Shown piece by piece: positions 15,449 through 24,203 of a stretch of 64,000 nucleotides of DNA. A model generated the notes under the pieces. That model was not told the origin of the DNA, did not search any database, and saw only the letters and a program-made list of their open reading frames with translations. Numbering within the stretch: the stretch's first letter is position 1; every line of letters starts with the position of its first letter. A program made the translations under genes and the position numbers. The DNA is from Streptacidiphilus jiangxiensis (GTDB lineage: Bacteria; Actinomycetota; Actinomycetes; Streptomycetales; Streptomycetaceae), in NCBI RefSeq assembly GCF_900109465.1, contig NZ_FOAZ01000017.1, forward strand, positions 169,681 through 233,680, written 5' to 3'.

Positions 15449-17668
15449 ATGATCACCGAAGCGGGCTCAAGGCCCGGAACCGGAGAGCCCGTCACGGCCC
15501 GGCGGAGCGGCCTGCACCGGATCGGGCGCTGGTGCGCCCGGCACGCCGTGCGCGTCGTCGCCGCCTGGCTGGTGCTGTTGGTCGGCCTCGGCGTCGCCAA
15601 CCACCGTTGGGGCGGCACCTACGCCGACAGCTTCTCCCTGCCCGGCACGGCCTCGCAGACCGGCAGCGACCTGCTCAAGGCCCACGACGGCAACGGCTCC
15701 TCCGGCGTCACCGCGCCCGTCGTCCTCGACGCGGCGGGCCACGGCACGCTGGGCGACCACCGGACCGCGATCGAGACGGCCGTGGGCAACCTGCGCCGCC
15801 TGCCCGACGTGCTCTCCGTCGCCGACCCGCTGACCGCGCCGGGCGCGCTGGACGCGAACGGCACGATCGGCACCGTCGCCGTGCGGTTCTCGAGCAACCC
15901 GGCCTCCTTCGCCCCCTCCTACCTCACCGGCGTCGACGCGGCCGTGCGGCCGCTGCGCACGGACGCGGTCACCGTCGAGTACGGGGATCCGCTCGGCCAG
16001 CTGGCGCAGCCCAAGTCCGCCGACGCCCTCTCCGAGGGGATCGGCATCGGCGTGGCGCTGCTCGTGCTGCTGGTGGGGTTCGGCAGCGTGGCGGCGACGG
16101 GGCTCCCGCTGCTCACCGCCGTCCTGGGCCTGGGTGTCGGGCTGAGCGGGCTCGGCCTGATCGCCGCGCACACGAGCTTCGCGCAGGCCGCCCCGACCCT
16201 CGCGGCCATGATGGGCCTCGGTGTCGGCATCGACTACGCGCTCTTCCTGGCCACCCGGTTCCGCGCGCTGCTGCGGGCCGAGGAGGATCTCGAGGCGGCC
16301 GAGGCCGTGGGCCGGACGGTGGCCACCAGCGGGCGAGCGGTCCTGGTCGCGGCCGCGACCGTGGCGATGGCGCTGGCCGGGCTCTACGCCTCCGGGATCG
16401 GCTTCATCGGTGCCCTGGGCGCGGCCGCCGGGGTCACCGTCGTGGTCGCCGCGGGCGCCTCGCTGACGCTGACGCCCGCGCTGCTGGGCCTGCTGGGCCG
16501 CCGCATCGACCGGCTCCACGTGCGCACCCCCGTCGCCGAGCCGACCGGGGACGGCGACGTGTGGCACCGCTGGGCCGCGCAGGTCGGCCGTCGCCCGTGG
16601 CTCTTCCTCGCGGGCGGGGCCGCGCTGCTCGCCCTGCTCGCCACGCCGGTCGCCTCGATGCACCTGGGCCACGTCGACGCGGGGGCGCAGCCGACCTCGC
16701 GCACGGACCGGCGCGCCTACGACCTGATCGCGCACGGCTTCGGCGCCGGCGCCAACGGCCCGCTGACCGTCGTGGTGCAGCTCGACGGCGCCGCGGTCTC
16801 CGATGCCTCGCGCCGGCAGCAGCTCGCCTCGACGCTTCGCACGGACCTCGCGGCGGTGCCCGGTGTGGCCTCGGTGACGCCGCCCGCGCCGAGCGCCGAC
16901 GACGTGCTGCTGACCAGCACGGTCACGCCCACCACCGGCCCGCAGGACGGCGCGACCACCGCCCTGTTCCACACCCTCCAGAACACCACCCTCCCGCACG
17001 CGTTGGCGGGCACCGGCGCCACCGGCTACGTCACCGGCGTGACGGCGGCCGGGCTCACCTTCACCGACCAGCTGATCGCCAAACTGCCCCTGATCATCGC
17101 GGTGGTGGTGGGCGCGGCCTTCCTGCTGCTGCTCACCGTCTTCCGCAGCCTGCTCGTCGCGCTCAAGGCGGCGGTGCTGAACCTGCTCTCGATCGGCGCC
17201 GCCTACGGGGTGGTCGTGGCGGTCTTCCAATGGGGTTGGGGCGGACGGTTGTTCGGGGTGACCGAGAAGGTGCCGGTCGAGTCCTACGTGCCGATGATGA
17301 TGTTCGCCATCGTCTTCGGGCTCTCCATGGACTACGAGGTCTTCCTGCTCTCCCGCATCCGCGAGACCTGGCTGCGCCATCACGACAACCACCGCGCGGT
17401 CGCCACCGGCCTGGCGGTGACGGCCCGCGTGATCACCTGCGCGGCGCTCATCATGACCAGCGTCTTCCTGGCCTTCCTGCTCTCCACCAACACGGTCGTG
17501 AAGATGCTGGCGCTGGGCCTCGGCGTCAGCGTGGTCATCGACGCGACGGTGGTCCGGCTGGTGCTGGTCCCCGCCACGATGTACCTGTTCGGACGCGCCA
17601 ACTGGTGGCTGCCCGGCTGGCTGGACCGGCTGCTGCCGCACCTCGACCCCGAGGGGGCGGAGCAGTGA
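15449..17668 (+). CDS. MMPL/RND-family membrane transporter
   Basis: 739 residues from the ATG at 15449, preceded by GTGAGG; an in-frame GTG lies three codons earlier. Architecture is the two-fold MMPL plan: helix 1 (VVAAWLVLLVGLGVANHRWG), a large extracytoplasmic loop, six helices containing GVGIDYALFLATRFR, then helix 7 (LFLAGGAALLALLATPVA), a second loop and five helices containing FGLSMDYEVFLLSRIRE. The two Asp-Tyr pairs are the proton-relay residues of this family. Actinobacterial members export lipids, drugs or pigments; the substrate here is unknown. It is divergent from the two-component system, and the DUF2993 gene overlaps its stop codon. Confidence 0.9.
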   Translation: MITEAGSRPGTGEPVTARRSGLHRIGRWCARHAVRVVAAWLVLLVGLGVANHRWGGTYADSFSLPGTASQTGSDLLKAHDGNGSSGVTAPVVLDAAGHGTLGDHRTAIETAVGNLRRLPDVLSVADPLTAPGALDANGTIGTVAVRFSSNPASFAPSYLTGVDAAVRPLRTDAVTVEYGDPLGQLAQPKSADALSEGIGIGVALLVLLVGFGSVAATGLPLLTAVLGLGVGLSGLGLIAAHTSFAQAAPTLAAMMGLGVGIDYALFLATRFRALLRAEEDLEAAEAVGRTVATSGRAVLVAAATVAMALAGLYASGIGFIGALGAAAGVTVVVAAGASLTLTPALLGLLGRRIDRLHVRTPVAEPTGDGDVWHRWAAQVGRRPWLFLAGGAALLALLATPVASMHLGHVDAGAQPTSRTDRRAYDLIAHGFGAGANGPLTVVVQLDGAAVSDASRRQQLASTLRTDLAAVPGVASVTPPAPSADDVLLTSTVTPTTGPQDGATTALFHTLQNTTLPHALAGTGATGYVTGVTAAGLTFTDQLIAKLPLIIAVVVGAAFLLLLTVFRSLLVALKAAVLNLLSIGAAYGVVVAVFQWGWGGRLFGVTEKVPVESYVPMMMFAIVFGLSMDYEVFLLSRIRETWLRHHDNHRAVATGLAVTARVITCAALIMTSVFLAFLLSTNTVVKMLALGLGVSVVIDATVVRLVLVPATMYLFGRANWWLPGWLDRLLPHLDPEGAEQ

Positions 17669-18369
17669 GCCCCAGGGTGGGCCCCACCCCGCGCGGGCGC
17701 CGGGTCCTCGCGGTCGCCGCCGCCCTCACCGTGACGGTCGCTGTGGCCGCCGGAGCGGGCGAGTACGCGGCCGACCGCGTGATCCGCGACCGGATCGCGG
17801 CCGCCGCTCCCGCCCTCGGCGCCGATCTGACGGTCGGCGAGAGCGGCTCGGCCCTGTGGGACGTCGCCGAGCAGCGCATCCCGCGCCTCGACGTGAGCAG
17901 CGACGACGCCACCCTCGGGCAGCTGGGGCCGGTCGACGTCCAGGCCCGCCTCGACGACGTCCGGTTCGACGGCGCGGCCGCGACGGTCTCCGGCTCCTCG
18001 GCCGAGGTGACGGTCCCGGCCCAGGCGGTGGCGGACGCGGTCCAGGCCGCCGCGCCGTCCGTGACCGTCGGCGGCGTCACCGCCCGACCGGGCAGCGGCA
18101 CCCTCGTGGTCGCCCTGGGCCTGGGCGGAGCAGCGCAGTTGACGCTGCGCCCGGTCCTCCAGGACGGACGGGTGGTGGTGACGGCGGTCTCGGCCACCGT
18201 GCTCGGCGCGCCCGTGCCTGCCGACCGGCTCGCGGCACTGACCGCCGGGATCGGCCGGGGGGCCCGGCAGGACTACCCGCTGGGCCTGCACGCCACGTCG
18301 GTGGCGGTCACCGCCGACGGCCTGCGGATCCAACTGACGGGAGGACCGAGCCCGCTCCGGCGTCAGTAA
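17665..18369 (+). CDS. DUF2993 (LmeA-like) membrane-anchored lipoprotein-type protein
   Basis: 234 residues from a GTG overlapping the MMPL stop by four bases, so translation is coupled. A single N-terminal transmembrane helix or uncleaved signal (RVLAVAAALTVTVAVAAGAGEYAAD) is followed by a beta-rich DUF2993 fold (GADLTVGESGSALWDVAEQRIPRLDVSSDD). In mycobacteria the family member LmeA binds lipid and supports MmpL3 and lipomannan growth, which fits a partner role for the MMPL protein here; that link is inference. The gene overlaps the convergent response regulator by seven bases. Confidence 0.82.
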   Translation: MSPRVGPTPRGRRVLAVAAALTVTVAVAAGAGEYAADRVIRDRIAAAAPALGADLTVGESGSALWDVAEQRIPRLDVSSDDATLGQLGPVDVQARLDDVRFDGAAATVSGSSAEVTVPAQAVADAVQAAAPSVTVGGVTARPGSGTLVVALGLGGAAQLTLRPVLQDGRVVVTAVSATVLGAPVPADRLAALTAGIGRGARQDYPLGLHATSVAVTADGLRIQLTGGPSPLRRQ

Positions 18370-19031
18370 CCGGCCGGCCGCACCAGGCCCGTCTCGTAGG
18401 CGAAGACGGCCGCCTGGGTGCGGTCGCGCAGGTTCAGCTTCACCAGGATCCGGCTGACGTGCGTCTTCACCGTCTGCTCGGCGACGACCAGCTCGGTGGC
18501 GATCTCCGCGTTCGACAGGCCGTTGGCGATCAGCGAGAGCACCTCCGTCTCCCGCTCGGTCAGATCGCCCACGCGCTCCTTCAGCGGCGTGCGCGGAGCA
18601 CCGGGCAGGCGGGCGAACTCCGCGATCAACCGTTTGGTCACCGTCGGCGCCAGCAGTGCCTCCCCGGCGGCCACCACCCGGACCGCCTGGGCGAGTTCGG
18701 CCGCCGAGGCGTCCTTGAGCAGGAAGCCGCTGGCACCGGCGCGCAGCGCCTCGTAGACGTACTCGTCGAGGTCGAAGGTGGTCAGCACCAGCACCTTGAC
18801 CGTGCTCTCCGGCGGCCCGGTGATCCTGCGGGTGGCCTCGATGCCGCCGAGCTGCGGCATCCGCACGTCCATCAGGACGACGTCCGGCCGCAGTTCGGTC
18901 ACCTTCTCCAACGCGTCCAGCCCGTCGACCGCCTGGCCGACCACCTCGATGTCGGGCTCGAGGTTGAGCAGGACGGTGAAACCCTGACGAACCATCATCT
19001 GGTCGTCGACAATCATCACCCGGATGGTCAT
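18363..19031 (-). CDS. NarL/LuxR-type response regulator
   Basis: 222 residues. The receiver has MIVDDQ, VLMDVRMP with phosphoacceptor Asp55, LVLTTFDLDEYV and GFLLKDAS (Lys). The LuxR helix-turn-helix is LTERETEVLSLIANGLSNAEIATELVVAEQTVKTHVSRILVKLNLRDRTQAAVFA. The start ATG overlaps the stop of the sensor kinase by four bases. The stop overlaps that of the convergent DUF2993 gene. Targets are not evident nearby. Confidence 0.93.
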   Translation of the reverse strand: MTIRVMIVDDQMMVRQGFTVLLNLEPDIEVVGQAVDGLDALEKVTELRPDVVLMDVRMPQLGGIEATRRITGPPESTVKVLVLTTFDLDEYVYEALRAGASGFLLKDASAAELAQAVRVVAAGEALLAPTVTKRLIAEFARLPGAPRTPLKERVGDLTERETEVLSLIANGLSNAEIATELVVAEQTVKTHVSRILVKLNLRDRTQAAVFAYETGLVRPAGY

Positions 19032-20362
19032 GCGCGGTCCTCCCCCGCTGGGACACTGTTGATGTCGATCCGGCCCGCCGGCAGCAGGGCGAAGACCTCG
19101 AAGCCGCCGTCGGGCGTGGCACCGGTCGCCAGCTCGCCACCGAGCATCGCGGTGCGCTCCCGCATGCCGAGCAGGCCGTGCCCGGCACCCGGCGACGGCG
19201 CCGGCCGTCGCGTCGGTGCGGTGTTGGTGACGCGGACCCCGAGACCGGCGGCCCGGTAGTCCAACTCCACGCGCACGGCCGCACCGGGCGCGTGCCGCAT
19301 GGCGTTGCTGAGCGCCTCCTGCACGATCCGGTACGCGGAGAGCTCCACCCCCGGCGGCAGCGTGCGGGGCTCCCCCGCCGTCTCCGACTTCACCGTCATC
19401 CCCGCCGCGCGGACGTTCTCCAGCAGCTCGCCGAGCCGCTCCAGCGTCGGCTGCGGCGCGTCCTGCGTGCCGTCCGCGGCCGGCTCCTCCGACCGCAGCA
19501 CGCCCAGCACCCGGCGCAGTTCGGCCAGTGCCTCGACCGCGTTGGCCCGGATGCCCGCGAGGTTCTCGACCAGCTCGGCGGGCGGGTTCTCCACCAGGTG
19601 CGGCGCGACCTGCGCCTGGATCGAGATCACCGACATGTGGTGCGCGACCACGTCGTGCAGCTCGCGCGCGATCCGGTTGCGTTCCTCCAGCAGGGTGCGC
19701 CGGGCCCGCTCCTCCGCGGTGAGCTCCTCCTGCTCCACGAGCTTGCTGCGCGCCTCACGGCCGGCCCGTATCGAGACGCCCAGCAGGACGACGACGGCGA
19801 AGAGGATCACCGCGAACCCGATCGCGGTGGCCTGCCCCGGCGGCTTGTACAGCTGCGCGAGGAACCCCGCGAAGACGGTCACCCCGAAGGCCTCGATCGC
19901 GACGCGCCCACGGACCTGCAGCGAGAGCAGGAAGAGCAGCACGGCCTGCACGGTGATCGTGGCCGGGGTCCACCCCGCCTGAATGTTGCGGTCCGCGTCG
20001 GCGAGCGGGAACGAGACCCCCCGCCCCGGCGCGAGCGCGGTCGACGTCCACGCGCCCACGACCATCACCAGCGTCGCGACCCACCAGGCCCGCAGTGGCT
20101 GCCAGAGCGACGCCACGAGCGCGCCGGACTGGATCGCGGCGAGGGCGAGGCCGAGCGGGACGCCGAGGCTGTACGCGAAGGCGTACTGGTTGGTGTTGAT
20201 GCCGAAGAAGATGGCCGCGACGAGCGACACCGGCACGAGGATCCACCGCGAGACCCGCTTGCGCGGCGGAGCCGCGGTGAGCGCGGGCACGACCAGGTCC
20301 TCCCGCAGCTCGCGCAGGAGCGCGCGGAACCGCTTCACCTTCAGACCCCCGTCTTCGTTCAT
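19028..20362 (-). CDS. NarL-system sensor histidine kinase (HisKA_3)
   Basis: 444 residues. I chose the ATG at 20362; the frame stays open upstream only because it runs through repeat element R5. The N-terminal third holds four to six membrane helices (WILVPVSLVAAIFFGINTNQYAFAYSLG and following) with little outside the membrane, so an intramembrane signal is likely. The dimerisation box is RNRIARELHDVVAHHMSVISIQAQ with phosphoacceptor His236. The ATPase domain has AYRIVQEALSNAMRHAPGA and PGAGHGLLGMRERTAMLGG. It works with the overlapping response regulator. Confidence 0.92.
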   Translation of the reverse strand: MNEDGGLKVKRFRALLRELREDLVVPALTAAPPRKRVSRWILVPVSLVAAIFFGINTNQYAFAYSLGVPLGLALAAIQSGALVASLWQPLRAWWVATLVMVVGAWTSTALAPGRGVSFPLADADRNIQAGWTPATITVQAVLLFLLSLQVRGRVAIEAFGVTVFAGFLAQLYKPPGQATAIGFAVILFAVVVLLGVSIRAGREARSKLVEQEELTAEERARRTLLEERNRIARELHDVVAHHMSVISIQAQVAPHLVENPPAELVENLAGIRANAVEALAELRRVLGVLRSEEPAADGTQDAPQPTLERLGELLENVRAAGMTVKSETAGEPRTLPPGVELSAYRIVQEALSNAMRHAPGAAVRVELDYRAAGLGVRVTNTAPTRRPAPSPGAGHGLLGMRERTAMLGGELATGATPDGGFEVFALLPAGRIDINSVPAGEDRA

Positions 20363-20394
20363 CTCGACCACCTTAGATCCAGTCGCACTCCCCA

Positions 20395-20495
20395 GGGGCG
20401 CGGGGAACTGCGCGGGCAACCACCCAGTGCGGATGGCCCTGTGCGTTGAGGACCATCCGCACGTCGTGGGTTGCTCGCGCAGTTCCCCGCGCCCC
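20395..20495. repeat. Long inverted-repeat element R5 (101 bp)
   Basis: Arms 20395-20415 and 20475-20495 pair over about 20 bases. The loop holds GGATGGCCCT...AGGACCATCC, the opposite orientation to R3 and R4. Flanks GTCGCACT and AGTGCAAC extend the symmetry. It separates the acyltransferase 3' end from the kinase start, upstream of the kinase promoter. Confidence 0.9.
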
Positions 20496-20506
20496 TGACA
20501 GTGCAA

Positions 20507-21694
20507 CTACCTCAGAGTGCCCACGACTGGCCGCAGCTTCTCCGAGCCCGGGCTGCCCGCCACGCGGATCGTGCGGGACTTGCGGCGGCCCTGCTCGTGG
20601 TGGCGGAAGGTCAGCCAGCACAGCGACAGCATCGTCGCGAAGACCGGCAGCCATGCGAGCCGGGCCAGGATCCACGACGCCGTGTCCGGCGTCGTGTGCA
20701 GGCCCAGCAGCGGTTCACCCGCCAGCAGGCCCAGCGCGGTGACGGCGATCATCGACGTCTGGTGCCACAGGAAGATCGTCATCGCGGAGAGGTTGACCAC
20801 CGCCACCGCCGCCCACGCGGCCGGGCGGGCCAGCACCCGGCGCAGGGGACCGAGCAGCAGCAGCGCCAGGCCGCACTGGGCGAGGCCGAAGGTGACCGCC
20901 GCCAGGGTCGGCGGGTTGAGGTTGGAGATCTTCGCGCCGGGGACGCCGACCATGGAGGCGGGGTAGCCGGCCTGGGTGACGAGCAGGGCGGTGGCGACGG
21001 CGCCGCCGATCAGCAGCACCCACCCGGTCGTCCGGCCGCGCAGGCCCTCACGGGCCCACATCGCGCCGAGGCAGTAGGGGACGAGCCAGCCGGCGGGCAG
21101 GTTGAGCCAGCCGAGCCAGGCGGGGCCGTGGAAGGCGAAGCGGATCAGGTCGACGTGCAGGACGACGGCCAGCGGCCACAGCGGGTTCAGCTTGGAGACC
21201 AGTGGTGTCGCGGCGGTCAGTACGGCGAAGACCAGCAGGAACCACATCGGCGACAGGACCAGCTTGACCAGCGCCTCGACCGTCCCGAAGCCGACGCCCG
21301 CGAACAGCAGGGCGGAGGCGGTCACCGCCCACACCGCGAGGACCGCGAGGACCGGTCGGAAGAGCCGGAACAGGCGGGCCCACAGCCAGGTGAGATAGCC
21401 GTCGCCGCGCGCCTTCGCGGAGGTGTAGCTCTTGGTGGCGACCTGTCCGCCGACGAGGAAGAAGACGGCCAGGGTCTGGAAGATCCAGGAGACCGGCGTG
21501 AAGGCCGGCATGTGCTGGAGCGGGCTGACGACGTGGATGCTGCCGCTGTCGACGACGATCGCGGTGACCAGCCAGTGGCCCAGGACGACGCCGAGGATGG
21601 CGAAGGCCCGCAGGGCGTCGATCGCGCGGTCCCGCTCGGGTGGGGTGGCTGCGTCGACGCGCGCCGCGAACCGGCGCAGGGAGGTGGTACGCAC
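20507..21694 (-). CDS. Acyltransferase-3 family integral membrane protein
   Basis: 395 residues from a GTG with AGGAG six bases upstream. The N-terminus RDRAIDALRAFAILGVVLGHWLVTAIV carries the family His in the first helix. About ten hydrophobic helices follow; a further family-like segment is NLSAMTIFLWHQTSM. Such proteins O-acylate sugars, polysaccharides or lipids at the membrane. It lies just upstream of R5 and downstream of the DUF1023 hydrolase on the same strand, only nine bases apart, so the two are probably co-transcribed. The acceptor is unknown. Confidence 0.88.
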   Translation of the reverse strand: MRTTSLRRFAARVDAATPPERDRAIDALRAFAILGVVLGHWLVTAIVVDSGSIHVVSPLQHMPAFTPVSWIFQTLAVFFLVGGQVATKSYTSAKARGDGYLTWLWARLFRLFRPVLAVLAVWAVTASALLFAGVGFGTVEALVKLVLSPMWFLLVFAVLTAATPLVSKLNPLWPLAVVLHVDLIRFAFHGPAWLGWLNLPAGWLVPYCLGAMWAREGLRGRTTGWVLLIGGAVATALLVTQAGYPASMVGVPGAKISNLNPPTLAAVTFGLAQCGLALLLLGPLRRVLARPAAWAAVAVVNLSAMTIFLWHQTSMIAVTALGLLAGEPLLGLHTTPDTASWILARLAWLPVFATMLSLCWLTFRHHEQGRRKSRTIRVAGSPGSEKLRPVVGTLR

Positions 21695-21703
21695 GGGGTT
21701 CTC

Positions 21704-22699
21704 CTAGGAAGCGGCGTGAGTGGGAGCGGTGGAGTCCGCGGCGCCGGAGACGATCGAGGCGATGCTGCGCAGCGGTGTCGAACCGGGCTTGAGGTAGTCG
21801 CTGTGGCTGCCGTTGCCGGCGGCGAAGAGGTGGGCGCCGAAGCCCGGGGAGACCGGGTCGGTGCCGAGGCCGAGCGTGGTGAACAGGACCGGCACGCGGA
21901 CGTGCGGCACGTTGGCGATCCAGTCGTGGCCTGCGCGTCCGGCCCAGACGGTCGCGGTGGTGTGCAGGTCGGAGACGTCGGCGATGTCGCTGCCGACGCC
22001 GGGGCTGCCGTACAGGACGAGGTCGGCGACGTGCAGGCCGCTCGCCGCGCGGGCGCAGACGGTGGAGCCGTAGGAGTGGCAGACCAGCGAGGTGCGGGCG
22101 GCGGGCCGGAAGGCCTGCAGCTGGTGGACGAAGTCGTCCAGCACCGGTGCCGCCTCGTCGGCGCGGCCGTCGGTCAGCACGACGGGGCTGACGGTGTCGG
22201 GCGTGGCGTAGCCGAGCCAGGCGACGACGGCCGCGTGCGCGGCGTTCCCGCCGAGCTGTGCCTCCAGCGCCTGGGCGCCGGCGGCGAAGCGGTCGTAGGT
22301 GCTGAGGCTGGTGTCCGAACCGGGGACGAGGACGGCGACGGTGCGCGCGGTGGCCAGGTTGCCGAAGACCTCGACGGTGCGGCCGCCGTCGCGGCCGTCG
22401 AAGGAGAGGAACTGCCGGTCGGGCCCGGCCAACTCACTCAGCTCGGCGGCTCGTTGCGTGTCACCGTACTGCGCGGCCATGGCTTCGGCGGCCACGATGT
22501 CGGCGCGGTTGGCGGCGTAACGGTGCGTCAGCTCCGCTTCACCGCCGCCCGCCGTGAGCGGTCCCAGCACGGCGGGCACGGGCGCCGGCACGGCCGACGC
22601 CTTGGCCGCGCCGGCCAGCGGCACCGCCACGCATGCGGCGACGGCGGCCGCGAGCAGCCCTCGACGGAGCCGCCGGACGACGTTCGGGCGGGTTGCCAT
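21704..22699 (-). CDS. Exported DUF1023 alpha/beta hydrolase
   Basis: 331 residues from the ATG at 22699, with GAGGAGGAG seven bases upstream. Residues 1-38 are a signal peptide with twin Arg (VVRRLRRGLLAAAVAACVAVPLAGAAKASA), so Tat export is possible. The alpha/beta-hydrolase core shows VAVLVPGSDTSLSTYDRFAAGA, SLVCHSYGSTVCARAA with likely nucleophile Ser209, VLYGSPGVGSD, and HSDYLKPGS with the catalytic His candidate. The DUF1023 family is widespread in actinomycetes as secreted or surface hydrolases; the natural substrate is unknown. It is followed closely by the acyltransferase gene. Confidence 0.87.
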   Translation of the reverse strand: MATRPNVVRRLRRGLLAAAVAACVAVPLAGAAKASAVPAPVPAVLGPLTAGGGEAELTHRYAANRADIVAAEAMAAQYGDTQRAAELSELAGPDRQFLSFDGRDGGRTVEVFGNLATARTVAVLVPGSDTSLSTYDRFAAGAQALEAQLGGNAAHAAVVAWLGYATPDTVSPVVLTDGRADEAAPVLDDFVHQLQAFRPAARTSLVCHSYGSTVCARAASGLHVADLVLYGSPGVGSDIADVSDLHTTATVWAGRAGHDWIANVPHVRVPVLFTTLGLGTDPVSPGFGAHLFAAGNGSHSDYLKPGSTPLRSIASIVSGAADSTAPTHAAS

Positions 22700-22967
22700 G
22701 GCCGTTCTCCTCCTCGTTCCCGGACAGTGGTGCGTTCTTCCGGTACCGAAGCTAGGAATCGGGCCTTGTGGTCGGCGTCCCACCGGGGGACGCACTTGCG
22801 CTGTAGCTCCCGGGTACTACGGGGTGGCAGGGAGGTCCCCGTCGGGGTGAGCGGCGCGACGGCCTTGCGCAAGCCGATGAAAAGTCTTGCCCCCGGCCCG
22901 TCGCGGATGTTTGACTCTCCCTCAATCACCCACCACGGGTGCGAATGCGCAGGTGAGGGGCGGCGGG

Positions 22968-23876
22968 ATGAGCGCGGAGATCGACGTGCTGGTACTGGGC
23001 GGCGCCGGGGTGGACACCATCGTGCACGTCCCCGAGCTACCCCTGCCCTTCGCCGACAGCTACCCGATCAGCCCGGGGATCGAGACCAGGGCGGGCCAGA
23101 CGGGCGACTTCCTCGCCCTCGGGCTGCACTCCCTGGGACTACGCGTCCACCATCTCGACCTGTTGGGGGACGACGACGCGGGCGCCCTGGTCCGCGCGCT
23201 GCACGCGGAACGGGGCATCGCACTCACCACGGTCCCCCAACCCGCGGGCACCAAAAGGGCGGTGAACCTCGTCGACCCACTCGGGCGACGCCTCTCGCTC
23301 TACGACGCGACGCGCTCCGCACCCGAGGACCGCCTGCCCGATCCCCTCGTCCGCGAGCTCGCCACCGCCGCCCGGCACGCGCACGTCTCCATCACCCACC
23401 CCTGTGCCCACGCGCTGCCGACGTTGCGCGCCTGCGGCGTCACGGTCTCGACGGACCTGCACGACTGGGACGGCGAGAACCCCTACCACGAGCCCTTCGC
23501 CCACGCGGCGGACGTCGTGTTCGTCTCCGCGACCCGGCTGCCCGACCCGGAGCCGGTGATGCGGCGCATCACCGAGCGCGGCCGCGCCCGCGTCGTGGTG
23601 GCCACCGCGGGCGCCGAGGGGGCGTTCCTGCTGGCGGACGGCGAGCTCCACCACGTCCCCACGGCCGCACCGCCCGCCCCGGTCGTCGACTCCAACGGCG
23701 CGGGTGACGCCTTCGCCGCCGCCTTCCTGTGGGCCTGGCTGGCCGGGGAGCCACCGCTGCGGGCCGCTCGCTTCGGCGCCGTCGCCGGCGCCCACGCCTG
23801 CACCGTCCCGGCCACGCGCCACGACCCGATCACCCGGGCCCAGTTGCTCTCCCAAGGTGGTCCAGGTCACGCCTGA
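22968..23876 (+). CDS. PfkB-family carbohydrate/nucleoside kinase
   Basis: 302 residues from the ATG at 22968, with GAGGGG seven bases upstream. The N-terminal PfkB pattern LVLGGAGVDTIVHVPELP and the glycine pair region GQTGDFLALGLHSLGL are followed by the C-terminal signature DSNGAGDAFAAAFLWA with catalytic Asp247 and the anion hole GAGD. It phosphorylates a sugar or nucleoside in the cytoplasm; the substrate cannot be inferred. It stands alone, divergent from the DUF1023 gene with 268 bases between that show no further gene. Confidence 0.88.
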   Translation: MSAEIDVLVLGGAGVDTIVHVPELPLPFADSYPISPGIETRAGQTGDFLALGLHSLGLRVHHLDLLGDDDAGALVRALHAERGIALTTVPQPAGTKRAVNLVDPLGRRLSLYDATRSAPEDRLPDPLVRELATAARHAHVSITHPCAHALPTLRACGVTVSTDLHDWDGENPYHEPFAHAADVVFVSATRLPDPEPVMRRITERGRARVVVATAGAEGAFLLADGELHHVPTAAPPAPVVDSNGAGDAFAAAFLWAWLAGEPPLRAARFGAVAGAHACTVPATRHDPITRAQLLSQGGPGHA

Positions 23877-24203
23877 CCTGCGAAATTCGTCCGTTTTGTT
23901 CCTCAAACTGTGGCCTGGCCCACTTTCGGGGCCGATTTCCTTGCCCGTCCGATCCGTGCCGTGTTTCCGTGAATGACGTCGGACGAACACGGCACCCAGC
24001 CGGGACGGACGACACCGCGGTCCCCACGACCGCGGGCCGGGGCCGGATGCCCCCAAGGCGGGAGTACCCCGCCGCGCAGATCGATCGCGTCTCCTCGCGG
24101 TGTGCGACCGCGTGCGATCACAGCCGTCTGCGCCTTCACCGAGCGGTACCCGAACCGCGGCGCTCCCACGCCGCGACGTGCCGTTCCCTGTCTCTGGAGC
24201 AAC
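23877..24203 (+). other. Structured 5' leader of the SLT muralytic gene
   Basis: A 327-base stretch without a gene. The first 60 bases are A/T-richer and probably hold the promoter. Then three stem-loops follow: CCGCGGTC/GACCGCGG (24015-24035), GGCGGG/CCCGCC (24057-24073), and a nested stem GATCGC/GCGATC (24083-24119) with CGCGGT/ACCGCG inside it. Streptomycete muralytic genes often carry a c-di-AMP (ydaO-type) riboswitch in this position, but I do not see that motif's conserved sequences here. Confidence 0.5.

Noticed and set aside
15286..17664. Long plus-strand frame in a second phase over the MMPL gene
   Set aside because: Arg/Ala/Gly-rich shadow of the MMPL coding phase; only its last part, from the GTG at 17665, is a real gene (DUF2993).
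20363..20506. N-terminal extension of the NarL-system kinase
   Set aside because: The added residues are translated repeat R5; the ATG at 20362 gives the normal family start.
20471..23707. Thousand-codon frame opposite the acyltransferase and DUF1023 genes
   Set aside because: Shadow frame with no recognisable domain; both minus-strand genes have clear motifs and ribosome sites.
23964..24203. c-di-AMP (ydaO-type) riboswitch
   Set aside because: Position is right but I cannot find the conserved sequence blocks; kept only as a structured leader of unknown type.
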